The translations under genes and the position numbers were made by a program. Positions 32,604 to 41,353 of a stretch of 64,000 bases of DNA are shown piece by piece (position 1 is the stretch's first letter; the number at the start of each line of letters is the position of its first letter). The notes beneath the pieces are model-generated. The model was not told where the DNA came from and searched no databases. It saw nothing but the letters and a program-made list of their open reading frames with translations. Source of the stretch: Leptospiraceae bacterium (lineage in GTDB: Bacteria; Spirochaetota; Leptospiria; Leptospirales; Leptospiraceae); assembly GCA_024233865.1 (NCBI GenBank), contig JACKPA010000007.1, positions 226,538 through 290,537 on the forward strand, given 5' to 3'.

Positions 32604-32747
32604 TTTTCACCTTACCCAGGTTAAATAACCAATTAACTTAAAATTTTTGTAGACATTGTAAGTGTAAGTAATAAATCTAATTTGTAGAATTCTATAAACT
32701 ATTAATTTTGTCAATTTTTGTTAAATTCCAACTGGTTAAAATATTTT

Positions 32748-33401
32748 ATGGGAACTAAATTATCTCAAAAATTTAAGATTTTTTTAAGAAGAAACCTATT
32801 TTCATTGTGTTTGCTATTTTCTTTGGTGCTCCATGGGGGAACTTACGCGAGTTATTATATCTATACTCACAGAGAAAATGTTGAAGAGGAAATTGATTCC
32901 GAAACACTAAAACCAACTGATATTGACGTAGACTTAATTGAGGAGATTCCACCCGAACTATTGGGCGGAAAAACCGATCCGGCACCTGTAGAAAAGAAGG
33001 AATGGGTAGAAGGGACTAGCGAAACAGCAGGCGATCCTGTTGATGAAGACTTGAATCCGAATGCAATTTCCGGTACGGGAACGGATAAAGATGGCTATTT
33101 ATATTCTTTCCATGGTGACAAACCTCCTACCCCAATAATAGACTTTGATTTGAAACAATTTTTTCCGGAACAGGCGAAAGCAGCCAATATTACGAACAAG
33201 ATAGTTGTAGTGATGGTTCGTATAGACGAAGAAGGGAATTTAATGAATGCTAAGGTAGTTTCGGAAAAAGCCGGTTATGGCTTTGATGAAGCAGCCATCA
33301 AAATCATAAAACTTGCTAGATTTTCTCCAGGGTATGTGAAAGGAAAACCTGTCAAAATGGCTCATAGGTTACCTATAAATTTTACGTTAGAAGATGAATG
33401 A
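32748..33401 (+). CDS. TonB family protein
   Basis: 217 residues from ATG 32748 (TTG 32718 would add ten). One N-terminal helix (about 18-40), an acidic, Pro-containing linker and a C-terminal TonB domain (VVVMVRIDEEGNLMNAKVV ... GFDEAAIKIIKLARFSPG). TonB spans the periplasm to energise outer-membrane receptors. The linker is acidic instead of the usual Pro/Lys-rich type. No ExbB/ExbD or receptor gene is in the window, so its transport partner is unknown. Confidence 0.85.
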   Translation: MGTKLSQKFKIFLRRNLFSLCLLFSLVLHGGTYASYYIYTHRENVEEEIDSETLKPTDIDVDLIEEIPPELLGGKTDPAPVEKKEWVEGTSETAGDPVDEDLNPNAISGTGTDKDGYLYSFHGDKPPTPIIDFDLKQFFPEQAKAANITNKIVVVMVRIDEEGNLMNAKVVSEKAGYGFDEAAIKIIKLARFSPGYVKGKPVKMAHRLPINFTLEDE

Positions 33402-33489
33402 TTTTTTTGCAATTAAAAAATTTGAAAAGAATTCGTTAAAATCATGCAAATCCCGAAAATAAAACTAAACATTAAGGAGATTCGCGAAT

Positions 33490-34488
33490 ATGGAAAATAC
33501 AAATTTAGAAAGTATAGATTCTGAAAAAACAATAAATTATTTAAAATTCTATGGATCCGGTGGTGATTTATTCGGAATTTTTATTGTTAATTTACTTTTA
33601 TCCATAGTAACTCTTGGAATCTATTCCTTTTGGGGAACGGTAAAAATAACCAAATACATTTATGAAAATACAGAATTATTGGAAAACCGATTTGATTATC
33701 ATGGAACCGGTATGGAAAGGTTTGTCGGATTTTTAAAAGCTATTTTATTATTTGCAGTTGGATTTGGTATATTTATAGGTTTAAGCTGGATTCTCTCCCA
33801 ATTTCTTTCTGTAGATATCGTTAATATCATATTAGGTATCTTAGTTTACGTTGCCATTTTAAGCTTTCTTCCTATAATTATTATTGGAAAAGAGAGATAT
33901 AGACTAAGCCGGTCGTCTTACAGAAATATTCGATTTCAATTCACCGGAAAAACCTTAGAGTTATCCAAAATCTTTTTGACGCATGGTTTGCTAAGTCTAA
34001 TTACCCTTGGTTTTTATGCACCTTGGTTTATTTGTAAACTAAATGAATACTTTGCTCAAAATTCTTATTACGGAAATCAAAATTTCCAATTTGCTGGTAA
34101 TCCGAATGATCTACTCAAGATTTATTTAAAGGGTTTCTTTTTTACACTTATTAGTTTTGGCTTTTACTACTTTTGGTGGCAAGCCAGTCTTGTAAGATTT
34201 TATTGGAATAATATGTCTTTTCAGGGTAATAGTTTTAACGCCAACAGATTTACCGGAGATAAGCTTTTTGGTACCTTTATGATCGCCTATTTTTTAACCG
34301 TTTTTACGATAGGAATCGGATTACCTTGGGCAACTGTTTTCCTTTTAAGGCTTAACATTGACAATATAGCAATTGTTGGAACTCCGGATATAACAAGCAT
34401 CAAAGGTTCTTTTGACGCGGGGGCTTCGGCTTTTAGTGATGGCTTAAGTGATGCTGCTGATGCAATAGGTACTGTCTTTGGCGGATAA
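33490..34488 (+). CDS. DUF898 (YjgN) family membrane protein
   Basis: 332 residues with about seven TM helices and the repeated DUF898 pattern: FYGSGGDLFGIFIVNLLLS and LGIYSFWGTVKITKYIYENTEL, then FQFTG and FQFAG blocks and a third related repeat (FNANRFTGDKLFGTF). AAGGAG lies ten bases before the ATG. DUF898 genes are often paired with an M48 peptidase, as here (gap 6 nt). The function is unknown; the C-terminal tail is Ala/Ser/Gly-rich. Confidence 0.88.
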   Translation: MENTNLESIDSEKTINYLKFYGSGGDLFGIFIVNLLLSIVTLGIYSFWGTVKITKYIYENTELLENRFDYHGTGMERFVGFLKAILLFAVGFGIFIGLSWILSQFLSVDIVNIILGILVYVAILSFLPIIIIGKERYRLSRSSYRNIRFQFTGKTLELSKIFLTHGLLSLITLGFYAPWFICKLNEYFAQNSYYGNQNFQFAGNPNDLLKIYLKGFFFTLISFGFYYFWWQASLVRFYWNNMSFQGNSFNANRFTGDKLFGTFMIAYFLTVFTIGIGLPWATVFLLRLNIDNIAIVGTPDITSIKGSFDAGASAFSDGLSDAADAIGTVFGG

Positions 34489-34494
34489 CTAAAA

Positions 34495-35592
34495 GTGGAA
34501 GAGATTACTTGTGAATATTTTGATGGAATAAATGCCATTCCATCAAACGGAAAGCTATTTATTGAATCGCAAGGACTTAGATATATTTCCGAAAACGAAC
34601 TTTCAGAAGAAATGATACTTTTCAAGCAAATCCAGTCTGTTGAGAAAGTTGGAATATCATACAACATTAAGATTAAAACACAAAATGCCGGCATATCTCC
34701 TCTTATTGTCGTTAAAGACTTATCTTCTTTTCTTGAAGTCTTCAACCATTGGAAAGCATCCAAAACGAATCCTTTTTCTCGATTTTTTGATTTATTTTTA
34801 AAACTATCTCTTCCCGTAAAGGTTGTTTCTAGTATACTCTGTGTTGGCTTGTTTGTTGCACTATTTTTGTTTGCTCTTGGTTGGATTCATACATTGATTC
34901 CGACTAGTATGGATGAAAAGATTGGAAGTTATGTGAGCACAAAAATTATAGAGAAAAAAGAAGAATGTACAAACCAAGAATTAAGGGCTTTTTTGGGCAA
35001 GTCTGTTTCAATATTAAATAAACCAGGTAACAATTGGAATTTTAAAATACACATCTTGAATGATAATGAAATCAATGCTATTAGCTTACCAGGAGGTTAT
35101 ATTTTTTTATATTCCGGTTTGATTGAGGATAGCAATTCTCCGGAAGAAGTAGTCGGAGTCCTTGCTCATGAGATGTCTCATATTGAACAAAGGCACGGAA
35201 TACGCCAATTGGTACGAGTTGTTGGTATCTCTTTTTTGATAAGTAGTTTTATCGGATTAGGTGCTGATACCTTTGAAACAATGGAAACTTTTAGCGAAGT
35301 CTTTAATACAATTGTGCTCTTAAAATATTCTCGCAATTTTGAAAAAGAAGCCGACTTGGGAGCCATTCAAAAATTAAATAATGCAAAAATAGCAACAACA
35401 GGTTTTATAGAATTTTTTCAAAAATTTGATAATCTCACATCTTACCTTTCTTGGATCAGCAGTCATCCTGCTGATTCTGATAGGATTAATTTTATCAAGG
35501 AAAATACATCCAAAGAAAAAAAATTAAGTACCATTTTCCAAAACGAAAGAGACAATTGGGAACAAATCAAAATGGGATGTCAGCATGATTGA
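34495..35592 (+). CDS. M48 family zinc metallopeptidase
   Basis: 365 residues from GTG 34495. A cytoplasmic N-terminal domain is followed by a TM helix (about 112-130) and a peptidase domain with HEMSH at 225-229 (zinc ligands His225 and His229, catalytic Glu226). The third zinc ligand is the first or second Glu of FEKEADLGA, near residue 283. M48 enzymes of the HtpX/BepA kind degrade misfolded membrane or periplasmic proteins. It follows DUF898 by 6 nt and overlaps the ChaN gene by 8 nt. Confidence 0.9.
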   Translation: MEEITCEYFDGINAIPSNGKLFIESQGLRYISENELSEEMILFKQIQSVEKVGISYNIKIKTQNAGISPLIVVKDLSSFLEVFNHWKASKTNPFSRFFDLFLKLSLPVKVVSSILCVGLFVALFLFALGWIHTLIPTSMDEKIGSYVSTKIIEKKEECTNQELRAFLGKSVSILNKPGNNWNFKIHILNDNEINAISLPGGYIFLYSGLIEDSNSPEEVVGVLAHEMSHIEQRHGIRQLVRVVGISFLISSFIGLGADTFETMETFSEVFNTIVLLKYSRNFEKEADLGAIQKLNNAKIATTGFIEFFQKFDNLTSYLSWISSHPADSDRINFIKENTSKEKKLSTIFQNERDNWEQIKMGCQHD

Positions 35593-36457
35593 TCTGAAAC
35601 TAAAAATTCTGATAAAAGTTTTTTGGACTATAGCATTTCTTTTTGGTCCGTCTCTGCTGTCCGATTCTAATAAAACTATATACCACTCGAAAACATGGAC
35701 TATTGTGGATAAGCAACACATCTCAAACTCTTTTCAAAACAAAGAAGTTTTAATTATAGGTGAGGAGCATAACGACCAGAACGGACATGGTGAGAAACTA
35801 GAACTCTTGAAATTTTTATATTCTCAATTTCCCTATACAATTTCGATGGAAATGTTTGAAAGTGACGGACAAGACATCCTTGATGAGTATATAAGCGAGC
35901 TGATACCTGAAAAAACTTTTTTGCGAGATATTAGACTTTGGAGTAATTACCAAGACTACCGTCCCGTTGTCGAATTTGCAAAGAAAAATAAACTACGAAT
36001 TATTGCAGCCAATACTCCATCAAGATATGTAAAAATAGTTTCCCAATCTGGACTCAACAAGCTAAAAGAATTGCCGGAAAACTCTTTTAAATTTTTACCT
36101 CCCCTTTACACTGTTGAAGCATTTTTTCAAAAAGCCTACCAAGAAAAATTTTATCAAACCATTCAAAAACACTCAGGACATTTTTTGGGACTTGAAAATA
36201 TGTTTCAAGCCCAACAATTATGGGATGCATCTATGTCAGATGCCATAGCAAAACAAGTTTTACAGGGAAAAAAGGTAATTCACATCAATGGAAGGTTTCA
36301 TAGTGATGAATTTATGGGTGTTAGCTTTCGTTTAAAAAGGATGAAAATTCCAATTATCACAATTTCCATGTTTCCACTTACAAAAAATGTTGAAATTGAT
36401 AATAAGTTTGCAAAATATGCAGATTACATATATATTACCGATAGAAAAGAAAAATGA
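35585..36457 (+). CDS. ChaN-like (DUF399) protein
   Basis: 290 residues with an N-terminal hydrophobic leader. VLIIGEEHNDQNGH near residue 55 and YTISMEMFESDGQDILDEY near 85 match the ChaN/DUF399 fold; LLIxGExH is the family hallmark. Campylobacter ChaR-type members bind heme, but no heme ligand can be assigned here. A late VIHINGRFHSDEFMGVSFRL is also family-like. The start overlaps the M48 stop. It belongs with DUF898 and M48 in a probable envelope operon. Confidence 0.82.
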   Translation: MIDLKLKILIKVFWTIAFLFGPSLLSDSNKTIYHSKTWTIVDKQHISNSFQNKEVLIIGEEHNDQNGHGEKLELLKFLYSQFPYTISMEMFESDGQDILDEYISELIPEKTFLRDIRLWSNYQDYRPVVEFAKKNKLRIIAANTPSRYVKIVSQSGLNKLKELPENSFKFLPPLYTVEAFFQKAYQEKFYQTIQKHSGHFLGLENMFQAQQLWDASMSDAIAKQVLQGKKVIHINGRFHSDEFMGVSFRLKRMKIPIITISMFPLTKNVEIDNKFAKYADYIYITDRKEK

Positions 36458-36497
36458 AATACGTTTGCACCTAAAGCGCTAAAAGGAATCTAATTCA

Positions 36498-37733
36498 ATG
36501 GACTATACATCTCTTATTTCGTTTCTAAAACAAGAAAATTCCCTCCATAACGAATTGGGACTTCATGCCCAAAGGGAAATGAGTATTCTTTTTGTTAAAT
36601 TCAGAGACTTTAACCAACTCTCAGGGAATTTTTTATCAAAAGAATTAATCGATTTTTTAAATAGCTACCTAAATACAATTCAGTCAATACTAAACGGTAA
36701 AAATGGCTATTTGTGTACCTGCACGGGAGAAAGCATAATTATTTTATTTCCAGATAGTGTGAATGATGCTCTAAATACTGGAAATGCAATACTAAAAAAT
36801 ACAGTATCTCTTAATAATTTAATCAAAGAAAAATACAATTGTAGTGTTTCTATCGGTGTGGGATTGCATACTGGGATAGTAACAATCGGAACGATTGGTA
36901 CTCCAGAATGGAAAGAAACTATTGTACTTGGTGACTCGGTTCCCATTACTTCACAATTGGGAGAGCTTTCAAAAAGCTATAATACCAATTTCCTGATAAG
37001 TGAAAACGCCTATTTTAACCTAAATGATGCAGAAAAAAAATCAATACGATTTGTTGATAGAATTAAAGTAGTTAATAATATCAATTACATTTCTATTTTT
37101 GATGTATTTGAAAATGAATCTCCAAGGATAATTCAAAAAAGGAATGAGAATAAACAACTTTTTGAAGATGCGATAACTTTTTTTCATTCTCAAGAGTTAA
37201 GCAAGGCAGAATCCCTTTTAAAAGATTACTTAAAATTGGTTCCAGATGATTTTATAGCTCAAATGTATCTTGGAAGATGCCAAAAAACCAAAACAAATGA
37301 AACTTTTGCAAGCCCTAATTTGAATCGGAAAATATTATGGAGTGATTATCTTTCGATTTATTATGACCCGATAGACAACCAGCATAAAGAATTGATAGAA
37401 AGAGTTTCCGGGTTATTAACAAAAATAAAGGATGGGAAGGGGATAGAAGAAACTCATCAAATGCTTTTGTTTCTAGAAGAATATACCGTAAAACATTTCT
37501 CTACTGAGGAAAAAATCATGTTAAAATATGATTATCCATATTATGAAGAGCATAAAAAACAACATGAGATTTTTATCAATGAGTTAAGTTATATTAAAAC
37601 AAAAAACCTAGGCAAAGAAAACATGAAACTCCATTTACTCCTTAGAATAGAAAGCCAATTGGTGAATTGGATAATCAATCATATATGTGTAACAGACAAG
37701 AAGTTAGGCAATTTCTTAAATTCTCCCGAGTAG
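36498..37733 (+). CDS. Degenerate class III cyclase domain fused to a hemerythrin domain
   Basis: 411 residues. The first about 205 resemble a class III nucleotide cyclase domain (SIGVGLHTGIVTIGTIGTPEW and TIVLGDSV). Residues needed for catalysis are missing: Lys34 replaces the first metal Asp, Glu78 the second (TGESIIILF instead of GDSIMAVF), and the GDSVNxAxRL motif reads GDSVPITSQL. A TPR-like helical stretch (215-265) follows. The C-terminal hemerythrin domain (280-405) has the complete di-iron ligand set: H296, H333, E337, H352, H356, H395 and D400, with canonical spacings. It lies 40 nt after ChaN. Probably an O2- or NO-responsive, non-catalytic signalling protein (inference). Confidence 0.87.
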   Translation: MDYTSLISFLKQENSLHNELGLHAQREMSILFVKFRDFNQLSGNFLSKELIDFLNSYLNTIQSILNGKNGYLCTCTGESIIILFPDSVNDALNTGNAILKNTVSLNNLIKEKYNCSVSIGVGLHTGIVTIGTIGTPEWKETIVLGDSVPITSQLGELSKSYNTNFLISENAYFNLNDAEKKSIRFVDRIKVVNNINYISIFDVFENESPRIIQKRNENKQLFEDAITFFHSQELSKAESLLKDYLKLVPDDFIAQMYLGRCQKTKTNETFASPNLNRKILWSDYLSIYYDPIDNQHKELIERVSGLLTKIKDGKGIEETHQMLLFLEEYTVKHFSTEEKIMLKYDYPYYEEHKKQHEIFINELSYIKTKNLGKENMKLHLLLRIESQLVNWIINHICVTDKKLGNFLNSPE

Positions 37734-37775
37734 GGCACTACGTAGTATTATAGTATTATGCCCTTACGGGCATAA
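37732..37775. terminator. Hairpin between convergent genes, REP-like, possible bidirectional terminator
   Basis: TTATGCCC (37756-37763) pairs perfectly with GGGCATAA (37768-37775) around TTAC. Alternatively AGGGCA (37732-37737) pairs with TGCCCT (37759-37764). The second form matches the AGGG...CCCT hairpins elsewhere in the window. It overlaps the stop of the hemerythrin gene and is 36 bp from the stop of the convergent Crp-like gene. Confidence 0.6.
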
Positions 37776-37794
37776 ATTCCAATAAAATTAAATC

Positions 37795-37821
37795 ATTCCT
37801 TACATCAAACTCACGTTATTT
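37795..37821. repeat. 27-bp tail repeat, copy 2, overlapping the 3' end of the Crp-like gene
   Basis: Begins ATTCCTTACATCA and ends AACTCACGTTATTT; 25 of 27 positions match 6909-6935. The last 11 bases are the stop codon and final codons (KIT) of the gene ending at 37811, so the repeat supplies part of that reading frame. A GC-rich hairpin lies just upstream, as for copy 1. Confidence 0.65.
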
Positions 37822-39046
37822 TAACTTGTGCCTTCTCTTTTTCTTCCTTTTCTCTTCTAGACCGCAAAGCTTCCCTATGCAAAAAAACGTTTCTTTCCAG
37901 TAAATCCAAATCAGTACAAACAAATCTATTGCCTTCGAGTTTTACATAACTTGTGAGAGCCAAATATTTATCAATAGCATTCATATCTTTACTGGATAAT
38001 CCTAAAATTTTCAAAAGATCAGACGGTGATTCATTAAATGAAAAAGCCGTCATTGGTCCGATTTGTACTCGATTTTTTATGGCTATCATCAAAAGTATAT
38101 CAGCTATTCTACCCTGCATGTCAGGGATCAAGGTATTGGATAATAGCATGTAAGCGTTCCATATTCTCTCGGATAAATGGGTGATGATCCTGCTCATAAT
38201 GTGTGGCTGCTTTTCTATCATATCATCAAAGCTTTTTTTGCTAATCGCAAGAATTTCCACATCATCTAGAGCAACTGCTGATGCAGATCGAGGCTGATTA
38301 TCTAATAATGACATCTCGCCAAATATATCATTCGTTTTCATAATATTTAAAATGATTTCCTGATCGTTTGCAAATTGTGTAATTTTGATATTTCCCTTTT
38401 GCACAATAAACAATTCACTTCCGGGTTCTCCTTCTACAAATATCATTTCATCTTTCCGGTAACTTCTCATAGAGCCTTCTTGGGGTAGAAAATCTAATGA
38501 TTTTCCCAGAGACATTAACAAATCTTTGATAAAAGATACTTTTGGTTCATTTGGAAAATACTTCATATAGCTTTTATAACAATAAATAGAAGCTTCCGTA
38601 GAACCATTTCGATAGTAGGCTTCTGCAATTTTAAACAATTTTTTTGAATCGATAGTGTTTTCTTGATCGTGTATTATACCTTGAGAGGCTTCCACAGCAT
38701 TTCCAAAAAGTCTAAGTTTCATTGTAAAATAACGAATCATTTTTATGGCAGCCGGGTTACTTTTTTTCATAAGCTGTATAAATTGATTGTTACTTATTGA
38801 AAGTAAAACTACTCTTGTCATAGCGATGGCAGATTCAATTTGCGGATACCTACTCATGGCAGAAACAACACCAAAGAAATCACCTGGACCCAAAGTTTCG
38901 TTCGGGTTTTCACTTGGCAACTTAAACTCCCTTTTAATGGAAACTTTCCCTTCACCGATGATATAAAAATTGGAGAATTTTTTCTCTCCTTCCAAAATTA
39001 TATAGGAACCGGCAGGAAATTTAACCAATTCAAAATGAAAACTCAC
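37811..39046 (-). CDS. Crp/Fnr-like regulator with two cNMP-binding domains and helical linker
   Basis: 411 residues from GTG 39046 (GGGAG seven bases upstream). cNMP domain 1 about 8-115, a TPR-like linker about 130-175 (KLFKIAEAYYRNGSTEASIYCYKSY), cNMP domain 2 about 190-310 (DIFGEMSLLDNQPRSASAV, with the Arg for the cyclic phosphate), and a C-terminal winged-helix-like region (SPSDLLKILGLSSKDMNAI). The C-terminal part is weaker than in canonical Crp, so DNA binding is likely but not certain. Domain 1 lacks the conserved Arg-Ser of the binding cassette (SRYPQIES). The last residues overlap a dispersed repeat. Confidence 0.82.
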   Translation of the reverse strand: MSFHFELVKFPAGSYIILEGEKKFSNFYIIGEGKVSIKREFKLPSENPNETLGPGDFFGVVSAMSRYPQIESAIAMTRVVLLSISNNQFIQLMKKSNPAAIKMIRYFTMKLRLFGNAVEASQGIIHDQENTIDSKKLFKIAEAYYRNGSTEASIYCYKSYMKYFPNEPKVSFIKDLLMSLGKSLDFLPQEGSMRSYRKDEMIFVEGEPGSELFIVQKGNIKITQFANDQEIILNIMKTNDIFGEMSLLDNQPRSASAVALDDVEILAISKKSFDDMIEKQPHIMSRIITHLSERIWNAYMLLSNTLIPDMQGRIADILLMIAIKNRVQIGPMTAFSFNESPSDLLKILGLSSKDMNAIDKYLALTSYVKLEGNRFVCTDLDLLERNVFLHREALRSRREKEEKEKAQVKIT

Positions 39047-39217
39047 AATCTTTCTCCCTAAAAATCATAGATTCAAATCAATCAAAAATAGGCAAGTTTG
39101 TTTCTTGTTTATTTTTACTATTTTCCATTAAAATTTTTATACAATAAAAAAAATAAATAGGCTAATTAGAGAATCTACGAATATATACTTTATTTATAAT
39201 TTATTGGAGTAAAGTAT

Positions 39218-39418
39218 ATGAAAAAAATTTTAATGTTTCTATCTTTTTTATTGGGATTAATCCTTATTTCCAATTGTTGTGGTATGCCTACGGATAGGGG
39301 TCGCGAAAGAGACCGTAATTGTACTCCGAGACAACGAAGAAAAGGTAGGTGTCATAATATGGATCAGAAGTTCCAGAAGCAGAATCTTTCAATAATAAAC
39401 CAAATAGACATCGCTTAA
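39218..39418 (+). CDS. Small basic lipoprotein
   Basis: 66 residues. A clean lipoprotein signal, MKKILMFLSFLLGLILISNC, then a strongly basic Arg-rich segment (DRGRERDRNCTPRQRRKGRC) containing two more Cys. GGAG lies ten bases before the ATG and a good terminator follows the stop, which supports a real monocistronic gene. The abundance of positive charge suggests binding to an acidic surface such as LPS, nucleic acid or an anionic membrane (inference). No homologue recognised. Confidence 0.7.
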   Translation: MKKILMFLSFLLGLILISNCCGMPTDRGRERDRNCTPRQRRKGRCHNMDQKFQKQNLSIINQIDIA

Positions 39419-39433
39419 TATTTTCAAAATTGT

Positions 39434-39473
39434 AAAATAAGTCATTTTCAAACTTTAGAGAATGACTTATTTT
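39434..39473 (+). terminator. Rho-independent terminator after the small lipoprotein gene
   Basis: AAAATAAGTCATT (39434-39446) pairs perfectly with AATGACTTATTTT (39461-39473), a 13-bp stem with a 14-base loop ending in a T-run. It begins 15 bp after the lipoprotein stop. The A-run and T-run on either side make it potentially bidirectional. From 39474 to 39704 only AT-rich promoter sequence is seen. Confidence 0.85.
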
Positions 39474-39704
39474 GCATCCTATTAGAGAAGAATTCGACTT
39501 TACAAAATTTAGGATTTATTGAGTATAAACTTTTTAAGTTTATTAAATAATTTATTAGCTAATTTTAAGGTTTGGGTTTACACATCTGTTTTTTTCAACA
39601 CAAGACTAAAAGAGTATTTAAGCATATTTAAAATTTAATTGACTTTTTGAAATTTATTTCTATAGTAGCTCTATATCAAATGCTCTGTGTATAGAGGTGT
39701 AAAT

Positions 39705-41339
39705 ATGATACAAGGTGAAAATTTATACCAAGCTGATGTGATTATCGTAGGAGGAGGTCTTGCGGGGATTAGTACTGCCTATGAATTACTGGATAAAAAC
39801 CAAAAGGTAATCCTACTAGATAGAGATGAGGAAGAAAATTTCGGTGGTCTGGCAAAAAAATCATTTGGCGGTGTTATGTTTGTAGATACACCTCTACAAA
39901 GAAGACTGGGTATAAAAGACAGTCCGGAGCTTGCTCTTTCAGATTGGGAAAGCTTTGCGGAATTCGGAGAGCAAGACGAACTACCCAAACTGTGGGCAAA
40001 ATTTTATGTTGCAAACTCCGTAAGTCTCATTTATGAATGGCTAACAAAAAAATCCGTAAGCTTTTTACCACTGGTTAATTGGCCCGAAAGAGGGATTTTT
40101 AAACCTGGAAATTCCATTCCAAGGTGGCATATCGCTTGGGGAACCGGTTATGGCATTATTGAAGGTATTTTAAAACACTTGGAAAAGCACCCAAATCGAA
40201 AGAATTTGCAAATCTATTATAATCATAAAGTAGAAGAACTGATTTACAGCAACCAAACCATAACAGGTTGTACAGGAAAAATTGAAATAACAGGTGAAGA
40301 TTTTAAGGCTACAGCAGCAAATGTCGTTATCGCTTCTGGAGGAATATGTGGGGGTGATTTATCATTGGTAAAAAAGAATTGGTGCAAAGAATGGGGTTCC
40401 CCCCCTACTACATTACTAAATGGCTCACACAAATACGCGGACGGGCTCTTACACAAAGCATCGGAAAAAATTGGAGCTAACCAAACTCACCTTGATAAAC
40501 AATGGCATTATGCTGCTGGTATAAACCATCCTAATGCGAAAACTGAAAATGAGGGACTTAGCCTTGTACCTCCACGCTCTGCTCTTTGGCTAGATGCAAC
40601 CGGCAAACGCTTTGGTCCTCTACCTCTTGTGGGTTATACGGATACACGTTATTTGGTAGAGCAAATTTGTAAAAGCCCGGCACAATATTCCTGGCAAGTT
40701 ATGAATTGGAAAATAGCCATCAAAGAACTCGCCGTATCCGGTTCAGATTATATGACAGCTTTTCGATACAAAAAGAAGCTAAAGCTATTGCATGATGTAA
40801 TTTTTGGAAACAAAGAACTGGTGAATAGACTTATAAAGGATAGCAAAGACATCGTAGTAGCCAATTCGATAGAAGAACTTGCAAAAAAAATGAACCACTT
40901 AAGTTTGAATGGTTTTCTTATAGATCAGCATCAGATGGAAAAAGACATACAAATGTACGACGATCAAATTAATAGGGGAATACACTATTTCAACGATGAT
41001 CAGCTAAGAAGAATTGCCAACTTTCGAACCTATAGAGGTGATAAAATAAGAACCTGTAAATTTCAAAAAATCAATGATAAAAAAGCTTATCCCCTAATCG
41101 CCATTCGAGAATTTATTTTGAGTAGAAAAAGTTTGGGTGGAATCCAAACTAACCTCAAAAGTCAGGTTTTAAATAAAAAAGGTGAAGTGATTTCGGGACT
41201 ATATGCTGTTGGAGAAACAGCAGGTTTTGGTGGCGGCGGGATACATGGAAAGGGTTCTTTGGAAGGCACTTTCCTTGGTTCCTGTATTCTAACAGGCAGA
41301 GTGGCTGCCCAATCCATAGTGGGAAAAAGTAATTTATAA
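39705..41339 (+). CDS. FAD-binding dehydrogenase, COG3573/KstD-like
   Basis: 544 residues from ATG 39705, with GAGGTG five bases upstream (GTG 39687 is less likely). FAD-binding site at the N-terminus: DVIIVGGGLAGISTAYEL and a Glu/Asp ending the second strand. FGGVMFVDTPLQRRLGIKDS, PRWHIAWGTG and the C-terminal LYAVGETAGFGGGGIHGKG are characteristic of COG3573 flavoproteins related to 3-ketosteroid dehydrogenase and fumarate reductase. The substrate is unknown. The ThDP enzyme gene follows by 14 nt, suggesting a joint pathway. Confidence 0.88.
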   Translation: MIQGENLYQADVIIVGGGLAGISTAYELLDKNQKVILLDRDEEENFGGLAKKSFGGVMFVDTPLQRRLGIKDSPELALSDWESFAEFGEQDELPKLWAKFYVANSVSLIYEWLTKKSVSFLPLVNWPERGIFKPGNSIPRWHIAWGTGYGIIEGILKHLEKHPNRKNLQIYYNHKVEELIYSNQTITGCTGKIEITGEDFKATAANVVIASGGICGGDLSLVKKNWCKEWGSPPTTLLNGSHKYADGLLHKASEKIGANQTHLDKQWHYAAGINHPNAKTENEGLSLVPPRSALWLDATGKRFGPLPLVGYTDTRYLVEQICKSPAQYSWQVMNWKIAIKELAVSGSDYMTAFRYKKKLKLLHDVIFGNKELVNRLIKDSKDIVVANSIEELAKKMNHLSLNGFLIDQHQMEKDIQMYDDQINRGIHYFNDDQLRRIANFRTYRGDKIRTCKFQKINDKKAYPLIAIREFILSRKSLGGIQTNLKSQVLNKKGEVISGLYAVGETAGFGGGGIHGKGSLEGTFLGSCILTGRVAAQSIVGKSNL

Positions 41340-41353
41340 GGAGAAGTAGTAAA

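Noticed and set aside
39687..39705. GTG start at 39687 for the COG3573 flavoprotein
   Set aside because: GAGGTG is correctly spaced for ATG 39705, and the FAD-binding motif begins shortly after.
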